NCBI RefSeq assembly: GCF_004138215.1
Contig: NZ_RYYS01000036.1
Span: 1-64,000 of the forward strand
Source of the DNA: Anaerophilus nitritigenes
GTDB lineage: Bacteria; Bacillota; Clostridia; Peptostreptococcales; Thermotaleaceae
DNA length: 64,000 nucleotides
Direction: 5' to 3'
Position 1 is the first letter of the stretch; each line of letters opens with the position of its first letter. The translations under genes were made by a program, and so were the position numbers. The notes below the pieces were generated by a model that did not search any database, was not told the DNA's origin, and saw nothing but the letters and a program-made list of their open reading frames with translations. Below, piece by piece: positions 1 through 7,972 of this stretch.

Positions 1-26
1 CTCTAATAAAGTAATGGAGCGGGATT

Positions 27-50
27 ATGAACAATCCCACCCCAACTATT
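27..50. repeat. Small inverted repeat at left window edge
   Basis: GGGATT and AATCCC arms around six bases lie in otherwise non-coding DNA, next to a C-rich stretch. It could be the edge of an element extending outside the window or a short terminator. Nothing else is recognisable in bases 1-138. Confidence 0.25.
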
Positions 51-138
51 GACATAGAGCCTTTTTAGAGTTATCCATTTTATAATGTGTTTTTTTAGCA
101 ATGTAAAGAAGAGACCAGCTAACTAAAGTCAATTTTAT

Positions 139-1104
139 TTACTTCCGAACTGGTCTGATATATTTAAAAAACCGTTCCGGATTAAAATAAAAGTAAATTA
201 TTCTACCGGGGGAAGTATCAAAGCAGTAACCAGTGCCTGCAAAATCAAAAGTTGCCATTGCCTTTTCAATCTTTTCCTCCACACTATGATTTTCCTGCTC
301 ATAATCGAATGGCCCATGTTCAAAAACAATATACTCGGCTTCGGGAACATCAATCATAAGCATTTGTGGTGGTACTTCGCCTTTATAATCAAAAGGAAGA
401 CGTACACCATAACACTCTGTACGTGGAATACCCCAATCGCAGAGTCTGCCGTCCGGGTCATTAATGTATGCCATAATCTGACCGCTGTTGCTGTTAGATT
501 CGCTTCCACCATCGTCATCTAATTTGCCCTTGATACTATCGAGTAAGCCGCAAATTGTTTCGCAGTCCTGCCCCGGAATAAGACTTTGCTTTTGCCAAAA
601 ATCCCAATACCCATTACTCTCATAGTTTTTAATGTGCAAAAATTTGTGTGCGGGAATGGTTACAAAATAAATTTTAACATCATCTGTAGATTTCATCATA
701 CCAATCTCTCCAAATCCTAAAAAGTAGCGATCGAAAGGGTTTATTTTTGTACGAAGAACGACAGGCTTAGGCTTTTTTCGGTATTCACTTGGAGTTACAC
801 CATATGATCTCTTGAAAGCTCTGGTAAAAGCTTCATGTGATGAAAAACCATAATCAAAAGCAATGTCCAAAATACTTTTTTCACTATCCCGAACCTCTTT
901 TAGTGCAAAGGCTAACTTTCTAAGTCGCAAATAATCTCTAAACTTCATACCCGATATTTCCTTAAATTTTCTGGTAGTATGAAATTCAGAATAACCCAAC
1001 TTGTGAGAAAGAAACCGTAGTGTTAGTGCTTCATCGTGATGATGTCTGATACACTCGTCAATTTCATCAACGATTATTTGGATATGCTTGTGCCACTCGT
1101 ACAT
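139..1104 (-). CDS. AraC-family regulator with GyrI-like effector domain
   Basis: This is a predicted cytoplasmic transcription factor of 321 residues. The N-terminal ~110 residues form an AraC/XylS double helix-turn-helix; the second helix region reads ILDIAFDYGFSSHEAFTRAF, the family hallmark. The remainder resembles a GyrI-like small-molecule-binding domain (VKIYFVTIPAHKF near the start, YYF-type strands at the end), the layout of Rob and of many clostridial multidrug or stress regulators. I chose the ATG at 1104, which has GAGGTG nine bases upstream; a GTG four codons earlier overlaps that ribosome-binding site. The target and ligand are unknown. It stands alone, with degenerate DNA upstream. 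Confidence 0.85.
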   Translation of the reverse strand: MYEWHKHIQIIVDEIDECIRHHHDEALTLRFLSHKLGYSEFHTTRKFKEISGMKFRDYLRLRKLAFALKEVRDSEKSILDIAFDYGFSSHEAFTRAFKRSYGVTPSEYRKKPKPVVLRTKINPFDRYFLGFGEIGMMKSTDDVKIYFVTIPAHKFLHIKNYESNGYWDFWQKQSLIPGQDCETICGLLDSIKGKLDDDGGSESNSNSGQIMAYINDPDGRLCDWGIPRTECYGVRLPFDYKGEVPPQMLMIDVPEAEYIVFEHGPFDYEQENHSVEEKIEKAMATFDFAGTGYCFDTSPGRIIYFYFNPERFFKYIRPVRK

Positions 1105-1445
1105 TTGTCTATTCACCTCGTTTCAATCACCCTACATTTATTATAAAGGAATAGAGAGATTACTGCTTGATTTTACTTGCTGTTATTTCATTTTCCTTTT
1201 TTAAGTGCTCCATTTTTAGGAGGCAGCTTTCACAGAAATGTAATCCATATCAATTATCATTATCATACTTTCGCTAAAACGATATGCATCCAGTATATAC
1301 ATAATAGGGAATAATCGCAAATTTATACCCAAGAAACACGAAAACAAATACTACATAACATAAAATCTAATTTCGTTCTCATATCGTCACCAGAAATGAA
1401 ATAAGCAAGGAACAGTTACAATATAATAAATAATGATGAAAATAC
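1105..1445. other. Gene-free stretch upstream of AraC/GyrI gene
   Basis: No reading frame of note is present. It contains a Fur-box-like sequence (1246-1264, listed separately) and AT-rich DNA that probably holds the promoter of the minus-strand regulator. On the minus strand an 11-codon frame opens with ATG just after the Fur-like site; it may be the stub of a lost gene. Confidence 0.4.
1246..1264 (-). promoter_or_regulatory. Fur-box-like sequence
   Basis: Read on the minus strand, the site begins GATAATGATAAT. It agrees with the classical 19-base Fur consensus at about 15 of 19 positions, counted by eye. It lies about 140 bases upstream of the minus-strand AraC/GyrI gene. Whether it controls that regulator or is left from a lost iron-uptake gene cannot be decided. 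Confidence 0.3.
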
Positions 1446-1539
1446 AAATACTACTTCTAATTATAAAAAGAGAGGAAGTAGTTTTTGTATGCTAAGAGTA
1501 GCTAAAATTGATAGATGTAAATGGAACAGATATATCTAA
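1446..1539 (+). pseudogene. REP-associated (Y1) transposase N-terminal stub, copy A
   Basis: A hairpin with arms ACTACTTC and GAAGTAGT followed by TTTTT leads into ATG at 1489 and 16 codons reading MLRVAKIDRCKWNRYI before a stop. Bases 1446-1492 are identical to 7836-7882, and the codons that follow are related. The peptide resembles the start of REP-associated tyrosine transposases (typically MPRxARIKS). No catalytic HUH or tyrosine region follows, so this is a remnant. The family assignment is an inference from the N-terminus only. Confidence 0.45.
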
Positions 1540-1580
1540 AATCATGAATTGTATAAATTTTTGCTATACCCAAATATAGA

Positions 1581-1619
1581 AAGAACTTCTAAGTATCAAT
1601 AAAACTAGAAGTTCTTTTT
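1581..1619 (+). repeat. Terminator-like hairpin in mobile-element debris
   Basis: Eleven-base perfect arms (AAGAACTTCTA / TAGAAGTTCTT) with a 14-base loop are followed by a short T run. It sits between the transposase stub and a repeated AACTGTCCCAT sequence. It may be a Rho-independent terminator or a structural repeat of the same element. Confidence 0.45.
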
Positions 1620-1846
1620 GAGTTTACTATGGAAGATGGCTATAGAAAATTAGTTTATGAAAAACCATAACTGTCCCATTAGTCCATTAGTCATTGATAA
1701 ATTAAAAGCTATTAAATAGAAAATTTATGTATTAAAAGAGCATTTAGGTGAAAAGCTAGGAATACCTAAACAGCATCAAAAAGCTCATAATGCACAATTA
1801 TCTTCAGTAGTTGAACAATCTAAAACTCAATTGACCTTTACTAGCC
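1620..1846. other. Degenerate DNA with repeated AACTGTCCCAT motif
   Basis: Bases 1629-1677 carry a sequence (GAAGATGGCTATAG..., ending AACTGTCCCAT) that recurs with few changes at 2843-2890. Read forward, it encodes EDGYRKLVYEKP and a stop, possibly the tail of a decayed transposase. The following ~120 bases contain an open but start-less frame (about 1721-1846) that I do not recognise. Confidence 0.3.
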
Positions 1847-2398
1847 TTATCTTTCAAAACGTATATTTTCCACATCTAGCCTTAATTTATAAAATTGCTT
1901 TAACCACTCAGGTTGGGCACTTACTTTATCTTTAAGCTTATAAAGTGTTCTTTTACCAATTCTTCTGTCTAGTATTGCAAATAATCTCACAAGAGGATTT
2001 GTTGAACTTATGCTCTCTGTTATTGAATGGTGTAGATAAAAATTAAGGGCTATTATGAATAGATAGGAATCAATTATACCTTTATTAATACAAATTTCAT
2101 CGACTCTTTCTTCAAGCTCATTATTTTCATTATCATAAAGTGTTTCATCTCCATTCCATAAACGTTTTGGGATTTTTTGTTCTGCTCTAATTTTATTTGA
2201 AATAGGATCAGCTTCTCTATAAAAATCAAATATATTACCACGTACAACTTCTTTTTTATCTATTAATATGGCTATTCGAGACTCATCATCATGAGACTTC
2301 CTATATTTGGTAATAAAATATCTAACTCTACCTCTTAATTTTTCACATAATAAATCTTGTTCTAGTTTTTTCTTAATTCCACTCCATGATTGTCCCAT
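1847..2398 (-). CDS. Conserved unknown protein, SF0329-like
   Basis: This is a soluble, charged 183-residue protein with no membrane segment or known catalytic motif. The opening SWSGIKKKLE, the stretch GRVRYFITKYR and the later LFAILDRRIGKRTL recall the SF0329 family of widespread but uncharacterised Firmicutes proteins; I make that match from memory. The start is an ATG with GGAGGT a few bases upstream. It lies 40 bases downstream of another minus-strand small gene, so the two may be co-transcribed. Repeat debris on both sides suggests a horizontally acquired patch. The function is unknown. Confidence 0.6.
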   Translation of the reverse strand: MGQSWSGIKKKLEQDLLCEKLRGRVRYFITKYRKSHDDESRIAILIDKKEVVRGNIFDFYREADPISNKIRAEQKIPKRLWNGDETLYDNENNELEERVDEICINKGIIDSYLFIIALNFYLHHSITESISSTNPLVRLFAILDRRIGKRTLYKLKDKVSAQPEWLKQFYKLRLDVENIRFER

Positions 2399-2438
2399 AC
2401 GTACCTCCTAAACAATTTTTGTAGCTATTCTTTTTAAC

Positions 2439-2786
2439 TTAAACACCATAATGTATAATATATTTATTTTCACTTATAGCCTTTGTAATCAATGTCATAA
2501 GATTTGCTAATTCTTCTGAAGTTTTAGATCTGCTGTCATTAGCTACAATACTATAAAAGGCTTCTAACGATTCTGGCGGTATTAATGTTACGCACCATCT
2601 TGCTAGTGCATATTCTGGTCTATTATAATTATGAAAATACGTCTTTATTAACATTAGTTCATTCCACCAATTATTTATTATATCGTCTTCAATGGCAATA
2701 CAATTATATTTTTGTGGTTCATATTCTGAATAATCCTTGTTTTTATCAAAGTTGTCTACTATACCAAATTCAGCAACACACGCCAT
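2439..2786 (-). CDS. Small conserved protein of unknown function
   Basis: A 115-residue soluble protein, rich in Trp, Tyr and acidic residues. Visible blocks are EFGIVDNFD near the N-terminus, INNWWNEL, ARWCVTLIPPESL and the end YIIHYGV. I recall similar short proteins in many Firmicutes, usually annotated hypothetical; I do not know a function. The start ATG is preceded by GGGGGTG at good spacing. It is co-oriented with and upstream of the SF0329-like gene, 40 bases apart. The size and setting would fit an immunity or housekeeping accessory protein, but nothing in the sequence shows this. Confidence 0.6.
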   Translation of the reverse strand: MACVAEFGIVDNFDKNKDYSEYEPQKYNCIAIEDDIINNWWNELMLIKTYFHNYNRPEYALARWCVTLIPPESLEAFYSIVANDSRSKTSEELANLMTLITKAISENKYIIHYGV

Positions 2787-2867
2787 CTTATAGTCACCCC
2801 CAACTTTTATAAGTTATGATACCACAAATCAAAATCTAATAGAAGAAGGCTATAAGAAAATTAATTT

Positions 2868-2918
2868 ATGAAAAATTATAACTGTCCCATACATATGAAA
2901 AATTATAACTGTCCCATA
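2868..2918 (+). repeat. Tandem 24-base repeat with AACTGTCCCATA
   Basis: Two identical 24-base copies (2868-2891 and 2895-2918) start ATGAAAAATTATAAC and end TGTCCCATA, with a period of 27 bases. The first copy belongs to the longer repeat shared with 1629-1677. It lies between the small unknown gene and the second AraC gene. Confidence 0.7.
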
Positions 2919-2961
2919 AGCCATAAGCTACATAAAATTTTTAGCTTTTTTAGAGTATGGA

Positions 2962-3924
2962 TTAAGAACGCTTTGATAAATGTCTATATTCAATGGGACA
3001 TAAACCAGTGCTTTTTTTAAATAGTTCTGAAAATCTACTAGCACTTTTATAACCTACAATTTTAGAAATTTGACCTATTGTCAAATCCGTATCTGTTAAA
3101 AGATGCTCAGCTTGGCTCATACGACGATGCTGTATATATTCAGTAGCAGTACATTTATATAGTTCTTTGAAGGATTTTTTGAATTTAGTAGTTCCCATGC
3201 ATGCCATTTCACACAATTTAGATAGGGGTAATTCATTAGCATAATGATCATTAATATATGAAGCTACACTTTGTAAATGGTCTATATCTATTTGAGAAAG
3301 ATTTGAATAAGTTTTTTTATGGGGGTTATATCTTTCGTATATAAGTGCCATTGCTTCTGAGACTTTGCCATCATAAAATAATTTAGCAGAAATACCATTG
3401 CCTTTATAATTTAATATTTGATGTAGTAACAAGACCATTTCTGGAAAATCCGTTGTTTCATTAATGTTTATTAAAGCTGAGCGAGGATTTATATACTCAT
3501 CTGAAAATTTATTTGATAAAAATTCATCGCAATATTTTGGCATAAATTCTATTCCTATAGATTTTATAGGAATGTTTTTATGTAATAATGCTTTATATCT
3601 AGTTTTATTACACCAGTAACTTTTAACACATCCTGCATTTAAGCGAGAATAAGGATTTAATTCTTCGCCAGAAACAGATTCGTAATATGAAATACTAAAA
3701 TACTCAGGAAGTAAACTTTCAAAATAAAAATCTTCGTGAAAATAAAAATCATGAATTACTATAGAGAAAAGATTTTCATGAATATAAATCCAATAATAAC
3801 CTGATCCAATAGCAGGGTCTAATTCATAACAAGTTCCAATAGAATTATATTTTTTACAGTTATTACATTTATGAAAACCGTTCTTTAAAAGCAAAGATTC
3901 ATGAATATTTAATTGTTGATTCAT
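2962..3924 (-). CDS. AraC-family regulator, cysteine-rich N-terminus
   Basis: A 320-residue transcription factor. The C-terminal ~105 residues are the AraC DNA-binding domain, with YINDHYANELPLSKLCEMA for the first helix pair and LTIGQISKIVGYKSASRFSE for the second. The N-terminal ~200 residues are an unassigned sensor region beginning with HKCNNCKK and a further Cys, followed by more scattered Cys residues. The ATG follows AAAGGAGGCTGAAA, a strong ribosome-binding site. It is divergent from the ECF transporter operon across 180 bases, so it most likely regulates that transporter and itself. The ligand is unknown; metal or thiol sensing is only a guess from the cysteines. Confidence 0.85.
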   Translation of the reverse strand: MNQQLNIHESLLLKNGFHKCNNCKKYNSIGTCYELDPAIGSGYYWIYIHENLFSIVIHDFYFHEDFYFESLLPEYFSISYYESVSGEELNPYSRLNAGCVKSYWCNKTRYKALLHKNIPIKSIGIEFMPKYCDEFLSNKFSDEYINPRSALININETTDFPEMVLLLHQILNYKGNGISAKLFYDGKVSEAMALIYERYNPHKKTYSNLSQIDIDHLQSVASYINDHYANELPLSKLCEMACMGTTKFKKSFKELYKCTATEYIQHRRMSQAEHLLTDTDLTIGQISKIVGYKSASRFSELFKKSTGLCPIEYRHLSKRS

Positions 3925-4107
3925 TTTCAGCCTCCTTTGCCGCGATTGGACTCTAATATATCGTGAATAGACGAATGATAATAATGTGCATTCTCAATAC
4001 CGTTATTATAATATATACTATATACTAAAAATAGGTTTTATAAAATGTTAATTAGAAGATAGGTATAGAATTAGATTAACTAAATCAATATTTTAGGGGG
4101 AATACTT
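3925..4107. promoter_or_regulatory. Divergent promoter region, AraC regulator / ECF operon
   Basis: This AT-rich intergenic stretch between divergent genes should hold both promoters. An inverted GAATG...CATTC pair with an eleven-base spacer lies near 3973-3993. No riboswitch fold such as THI, cobalamin or FMN was recognised. The start of the S gene is preceded by TTTTAGGGGG. Confidence 0.4.
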
Positions 4108-4719
4108 ATGTCAAAACAATTAAGTAAGGCAAATAAATTAACTGTGAAGGATATGGTAACCACAGGGATTTTTTCTACAATTTTCACAGTATTTATGCTT
4201 TTAGGAGGAGTATTTTTTGCAACCAATCCTGTTCTAACTTTTCTTATGCCATTAGGGGCAGCATTACTTCCAGGTCCAGTGTATTTACTTTTATCTGCAA
4301 AAGTTCCAAAGAAAGGTAGTATCACGATTTTAGGAATTTTAGTGGGAATTTTTATGTTTATAACTGGTATGCACTGGAGCATGGCTGTTGGGTTTATGGT
4401 TTTAGGAATTATTGCAGATAGTATTACAGCAAGTGGAAAATATAAAAATTTCAAACTTACAATAATAGGATATTCATTATTTATGTTAGCGAATATAACA
4501 TCATATGCCATGTTTTTTTTAGATCAAAAGAATTATTTGGCTTATATGCAAAAGAACAGTACAGCAAATCCAGCGTATTTTGATACAATGGTTTCAACTG
4601 GTCAGAGTTGGATGTTGCCAGCTATTATTATAGGTACAATTATTTGTGCTGTTATAAGTGGTTTAATAGGTAAAAGATTATTAAGAAAGCAGTTTAGAAA
4701 AGCTGGAATAGTGTCATGA
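4108..4719 (+). CDS. ECF transporter S component, MptD/Trep_Strep type
   Basis: This is the predicted substrate-binding integral membrane subunit of an energy-coupling factor importer: 203 residues with about five to six hydrophobic segments. The N-terminal stretch LTVKDMVTTGIFSTIFTVFM and the LLPGPVYLLLSAKVPKKG block are typical of the MptD or Trep_Strep S-protein group, whose substrates are not established. Its stop overlaps the ATG of the T gene in ATGA (4716-4719), so the two are translationally coupled. The three-gene S-T-A order marks a dedicated (group I-like) ECF system. Regulation is probably by the divergent AraC gene. Confidence 0.8.
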   Translation: MSKQLSKANKLTVKDMVTTGIFSTIFTVFMLLGGVFFATNPVLTFLMPLGAALLPGPVYLLLSAKVPKKGSITILGILVGIFMFITGMHWSMAVGFMVLGIIADSITASGKYKNFKLTIIGYSLFMLANITSYAMFFLDQKNYLAYMQKNSTANPAYFDTMVSTGQSWMLPAIIIGTIICAVISGLIGKRLLRKQFRKAGIVS

Positions 4720-5441
4720 TTAATTATATTACAGTAGAAAACAAAGGGGAAAAAGGTGTTTTGAAAATTGATCCTCGAACAAAGATTATTTTAATGATAT
4801 TAGGAAATGTGTCAATATTTCTTGCATTTAGTATTCAAATAAAAATGAGTCTTATAATTTTTTATTTAATTTTTGGTTTTTTATGTGGTGCATATAAGTC
4901 TCCAGTAAAGATATCACTTGGATATTTTTGCCTTATTTTAGTAGAATATTTGGCTAAAAAATATTTAAGTGGAACATTGGCGCTTATGATAATGACATTT
5001 TCACAATTCGTAAAGATGATATTACCATGTGCATTATTAGCAAGTATTATGATTTCTACAACAAAAGTTAGTGAATTTATGGGGGCTCTAAACAAGATGG
5101 GGGTATCCAAAAAAGTCATTATTCCACTAACAGTTATGATTAGGTATTTTCCAGTAGTATGTGAGGATTGGAAGAATATAAAAAATTCAATGAGAATGAG
5201 AGATGTAAGTCCTACATTTTGGGGATTCTTAAAAAATCCATCAGATACTATTGAATGTATATATGTTCCAATGCTTATGTCAGCTTCTAAAGTATCAGAT
5301 GAACTATCAGCAGCAGCTATAACAAGAGCAATTGAAAATCCAAATCCAAGAACATGTATGGTAAAAATGAAAATGAGATTTTGTGATTATTTATCTATTG
5401 GTTTAGTGGTTATAGTTATTGTTTTAGAAGTATTAAGATAA
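4716..5441 (+). CDS. ECF transporter T component (CbiQ/EcfT family)
   Basis: This is the membrane scaffold that couples the ATPases to the S component. It has 241 residues with several hydrophobic helices and the family coupling motif region containing SMRMRDVSP (A-R-G-like short motif) near the middle, plus a second charged motif around SAAAITRAIENP. The N-terminus VLKIDPRTKIILMI is the usual CbiQ opening. It overlaps the S gene by four bases and is followed 14 bases later by the ATPase. Its dedicated position suggests it serves only this S protein. Confidence 0.85.
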   Translation: MINYITVENKGEKGVLKIDPRTKIILMILGNVSIFLAFSIQIKMSLIIFYLIFGFLCGAYKSPVKISLGYFCLILVEYLAKKYLSGTLALMIMTFSQFVKMILPCALLASIMISTTKVSEFMGALNKMGVSKKVIIPLTVMIRYFPVVCEDWKNIKNSMRMRDVSPTFWGFLKNPSDTIECIYVPMLMSASKVSDELSAAAITRAIENPNPRTCMVKMKMRFCDYLSIGLVVIVIVLEVLR

Positions 5442-5455
5442 GGAGATGGATTTTT

Positions 5456-6916
5456 TTGATTAATTTTAAAAATGTTTCATTTACGTATAAAGGAAAGGAA
5501 GAACCTTCTATAAAAAATATTAATCTTACAATAAAGGAAGGTCAATGTATAGTTTTATGTGGAAGAAGTGGTTGTGGCAAGACAAGTAATACACGTCTTT
5601 TAAATGGCCTTATACCAGATTTTTATCCAGGAGATTTAAGTGGAGCTGTAGAGATTGATGGTAAATTAATTTCAAATCTTCCAATTTATAAAATATCAGA
5701 AAAAGTAGGGTCTGTATTTCAAAATCCTAATACTCAATTCTTTAATACAGATACAGATAGTGAAATTGCTTTTGGTATTGAAAATCTTTCAGTTTCAGAA
5801 GAAAAATTAAGACCAATTGTAGATAAGGTATTTTATGATTTTAAAATAGAAAAATTAAGAAATAGAAGTATTTTTGAGTTATCAGGAGGAGAAAAGCAAA
5901 AAATAGCGTTTGCCTCTATTTATGCTATGAATCCAGATATTTATGTTTTAGATGAACCATCTTCTAATCTAGATAGTGATGCAATTAATGATTTAAAAGC
6001 CATATTAACCTTTTTAAAAAGTAAAGGAAAAACAATTATTATAACAGAGCATCGATTATATTATTTAAAGGATTTAGCAGATAATATTTGTTATATAGAA
6101 AAGGGAGAAATAAAGTCTATATATTCTCCGGAAACTTTTTTAAAACTTTCTGTTAAAGAAAGAGAAAATAAAGGATTAAGAGCATTAGATCTAAGTAAAG
6201 TTGAACCAATAAAAAAAGAACAATTAGAAAAAAATAACTATTTAACAATAAAAAATATGATTTTAAGATATGGAAAAAAACAGATTATTAAAAAAGGTTT
6301 TGATATAACTGCATCTAGAGGTGAATGTATAGGTATTATAGGTCATAATGGAGCAGGAAAAACAACATTTTCAAAAGCTTTATGTGGATTACACAAAGAC
6401 TATGATGGGCAAATTGTTATAAATGATAAAGAATTTACAGATAAACAGCGTCTAAAAAAGTGTTATTTAGTTATGCAGGATGTTAATTATCAGCTTTTTG
6501 CAGAAAAAGTTGAAGAAGAATGTTGTTTTGGAATAAAAAATTTTAATAGAGAAGAAGTGCTTCAAGTACTTAAATCTTTAGGACTTTATGAATATAAAGA
6601 TCATCATCCAAACACCTTGTCAGGAGGTCAAAAACAAAGGCTTGCTGTTGCAACAAGTATTGTAAGTAAAAGAGAAATTTTAATATTTGATGAACCCACA
6701 AGTGGATTAGACTATGATAGTATGATTAGAGTTTCAAAACTTATAGATAAACTGAGAAAAGACGGAAAAGTTATATTTTTAGTTACTCATGATTATGAAT
6801 TTATTTGTAATACTTGTACTAGAATATTGTATTTCGATAAAGGTACATTAATGGAGGATTATTTTTTATCAGATGAAGAAGTAAAAGATAAATTAAAAAA
6901 ATTTTTTATTCAATAA
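5456..6916 (+). CDS. ECF transporter ATPase with two fused ABC domains
   Basis: A 486-residue duplicated ABC ATPase energises the adjacent S and T proteins. Domain 1 has Walker A GRSGCGKT (residues 36-43), signature LSGGEKQK and Walker B YVLDEPSS. Domain 2 has GHNGAGKTT (about 294-302), LSGGQKQR and LIFDEPTSGLD. Both nucleotide sites look intact. The start is TTG at 5456, with AGGAGATGG upstream. Fused double ATPases are common in dedicated ECF systems (CbiO/YkoD-like). The transported substrate remains unknown. Confidence 0.88.
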   Translation: MINFKNVSFTYKGKEEPSIKNINLTIKEGQCIVLCGRSGCGKTSNTRLLNGLIPDFYPGDLSGAVEIDGKLISNLPIYKISEKVGSVFQNPNTQFFNTDTDSEIAFGIENLSVSEEKLRPIVDKVFYDFKIEKLRNRSIFELSGGEKQKIAFASIYAMNPDIYVLDEPSSNLDSDAINDLKAILTFLKSKGKTIIITEHRLYYLKDLADNICYIEKGEIKSIYSPETFLKLSVKERENKGLRALDLSKVEPIKKEQLEKNNYLTIKNMILRYGKKQIIKKGFDITASRGECIGIIGHNGAGKTTFSKALCGLHKDYDGQIVINDKEFTDKQRLKKCYLVMQDVNYQLFAEKVEEECCFGIKNFNREEVLQVLKSLGLYEYKDHHPNTLSGGQKQRLAVATSIVSKREILIFDEPTSGLDYDSMIRVSKLIDKLRKDGKVIFLVTHDYEFICNTCTRILYFDKGTLMEDYFLSDEEVKDKLKKFFIQ

Positions 6917-7247
6917 TAGAACTATATGAGTTATGATGTGTCTTTGTAATATGGAAGCAAAAGAAATTTGTAAAGTGATGAGCAATATTACTTCAGGGAG
7001 AGTATCAAATTTTTCCAATAGTTATTGATTATTGTTCTATAGGTGTAGTAAAATAGAAATAATTATTTTAAGTTAAGAGCTTTAAGAGAAGAAATAAATT
7101 TTGTTATCTTATGGAATGATTATATTTCAATCATCTATAAATTAAACGATAATAAATGCAGGATTTAATGTAGAAGTAAATCTTTTTGTAAGGAACAATG
7201 TTTATACATTGTAAGTAAATCGAGAAAATTTAAAGAAGGAGAATATA
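6917..7247. other. Gene-free stretch upstream of carbonic anhydrase
   Basis: Only a 25-codon frame starting at 6951 is open, and it is not recognisable. No terminator hairpin was seen directly after the ATPase gene. The right end presumably holds the carbonic anhydrase promoter; its ribosome-binding site is AAGAAGGAGAA. Confidence 0.35.
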
Positions 7248-7799
7248 ATGATAGAAAAAATATTGGATTTTAATCGTACTTTTGTATCTGAGAAAAAATA
7301 TGAAACTTATAGAACAAGTAAATATCCAAATAAAAAAGTTGCTATTGTTACTTGTATGGATACTCGTTTAATAGAATTGCTTCCAGCAGCATTAGGACTG
7401 AAGAATGGAGATGCTAAAATTATCAAAAATGCTGGAGGAATCATTTCCCATCCTTTTGGAAGTGGGGTTCGCAGTTTATTAGTTTCCATATATGAATTGA
7501 ATGTTAATGAAATTATTGTCATTGGACATACTGATTGTGGAATTCAACATATGGATAGTGAAAAAATACTTGATCATATGAAACAGAGAGGAATTCCTTC
7601 AGAAAGAATTGAACTAGCTCGAGATTTTGGAGTGAATATAGATGCTTGGTTAAGAGGTTTTGAGGATGTGAATACCTCAGTACAAAATTCAGTAGCATTG
7701 TTACGCCGTCATCCACTTATTCCAGATGATGTGAGTATATATGGATATGTAATGAACTCTGTTACAGGAGAGCTTACATCTGCTTGTGATCATTATTAG
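7248..7799 (+). CDS. Beta-class carbonic anhydrase
   Basis: A cytoplasmic zinc enzyme interconverting CO2 and bicarbonate, 183 residues. Zinc ligands and the catalytic dyad are visible: Cys36, Asp38 and Arg40 in CMDTR, then His94 and Cys97 in GHTDCG. The GAKIIKNAGG-like block (DAKIIKNAGG) around residues 55-64 also fits. Its length matches the short type found in Firmicutes (B. subtilis YtiB group). It is a single gene. It is followed at once by transposase debris and then by a strong bidirectional terminator. In anaerobes such enzymes supply bicarbonate to carboxylases such as acetyl-CoA carboxylase. Confidence 0.92.
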   Translation: MIEKILDFNRTFVSEKKYETYRTSKYPNKKVAIVTCMDTRLIELLPAALGLKNGDAKIIKNAGGIISHPFGSGVRSLLVSIYELNVNEIIVIGHTDCGIQHMDSEKILDHMKQRGIPSERIELARDFGVNIDAWLRGFEDVNTSVQNSVALLRRHPLIPDDVSIYGYVMNSVTGELTSACDHY

Positions 7800-7835
7800 A
7801 AAAAATGAAGCTGATCTATATGGCATCGAAAATGA

Positions 7836-7968
7836 AAATACTACTTCTAATTATAAAAAGAGAGGAAGTAGTTTTTGTATGCCAAGAATAGCTAGAATTA
7901 AAAGTATAAATTCCATACTTCCATGTGCAGAAAGCCTTCTGAAGGAATGTAAATTAGACCAAAAATAA
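7836..7968 (+). pseudogene. REP-associated (Y1) transposase N-terminal stub, copy B
   Basis: The ACTACTTC/GAAGTAGT hairpin with T run is followed by ATG at 7879 and a frame reading MPRIARIKSINSILP and then unrelated residues to a stop at 7966-7968. MPRxARIKS with a Ser nearby is the usual opening of REP-associated tyrosine transposases. The rest of the enzyme is missing. Bases 7836-7882 are identical to 1446-1492. The stub starts 36 bases after the carbonic anhydrase stop. Confidence 0.5.
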
Positions 7969-7972
7969 AGAA

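Noticed and set aside
4080-4511. Minus-strand open frame opposite the ECF S gene
   Set aside because: It lies wholly within a clear membrane-protein gene and has no ribosome-binding site or recognisable product.
6951-7028. 25-codon frame before the carbonic anhydrase
   Set aside because: No ribosome-binding site, no recognisable sequence, length within chance expectation.
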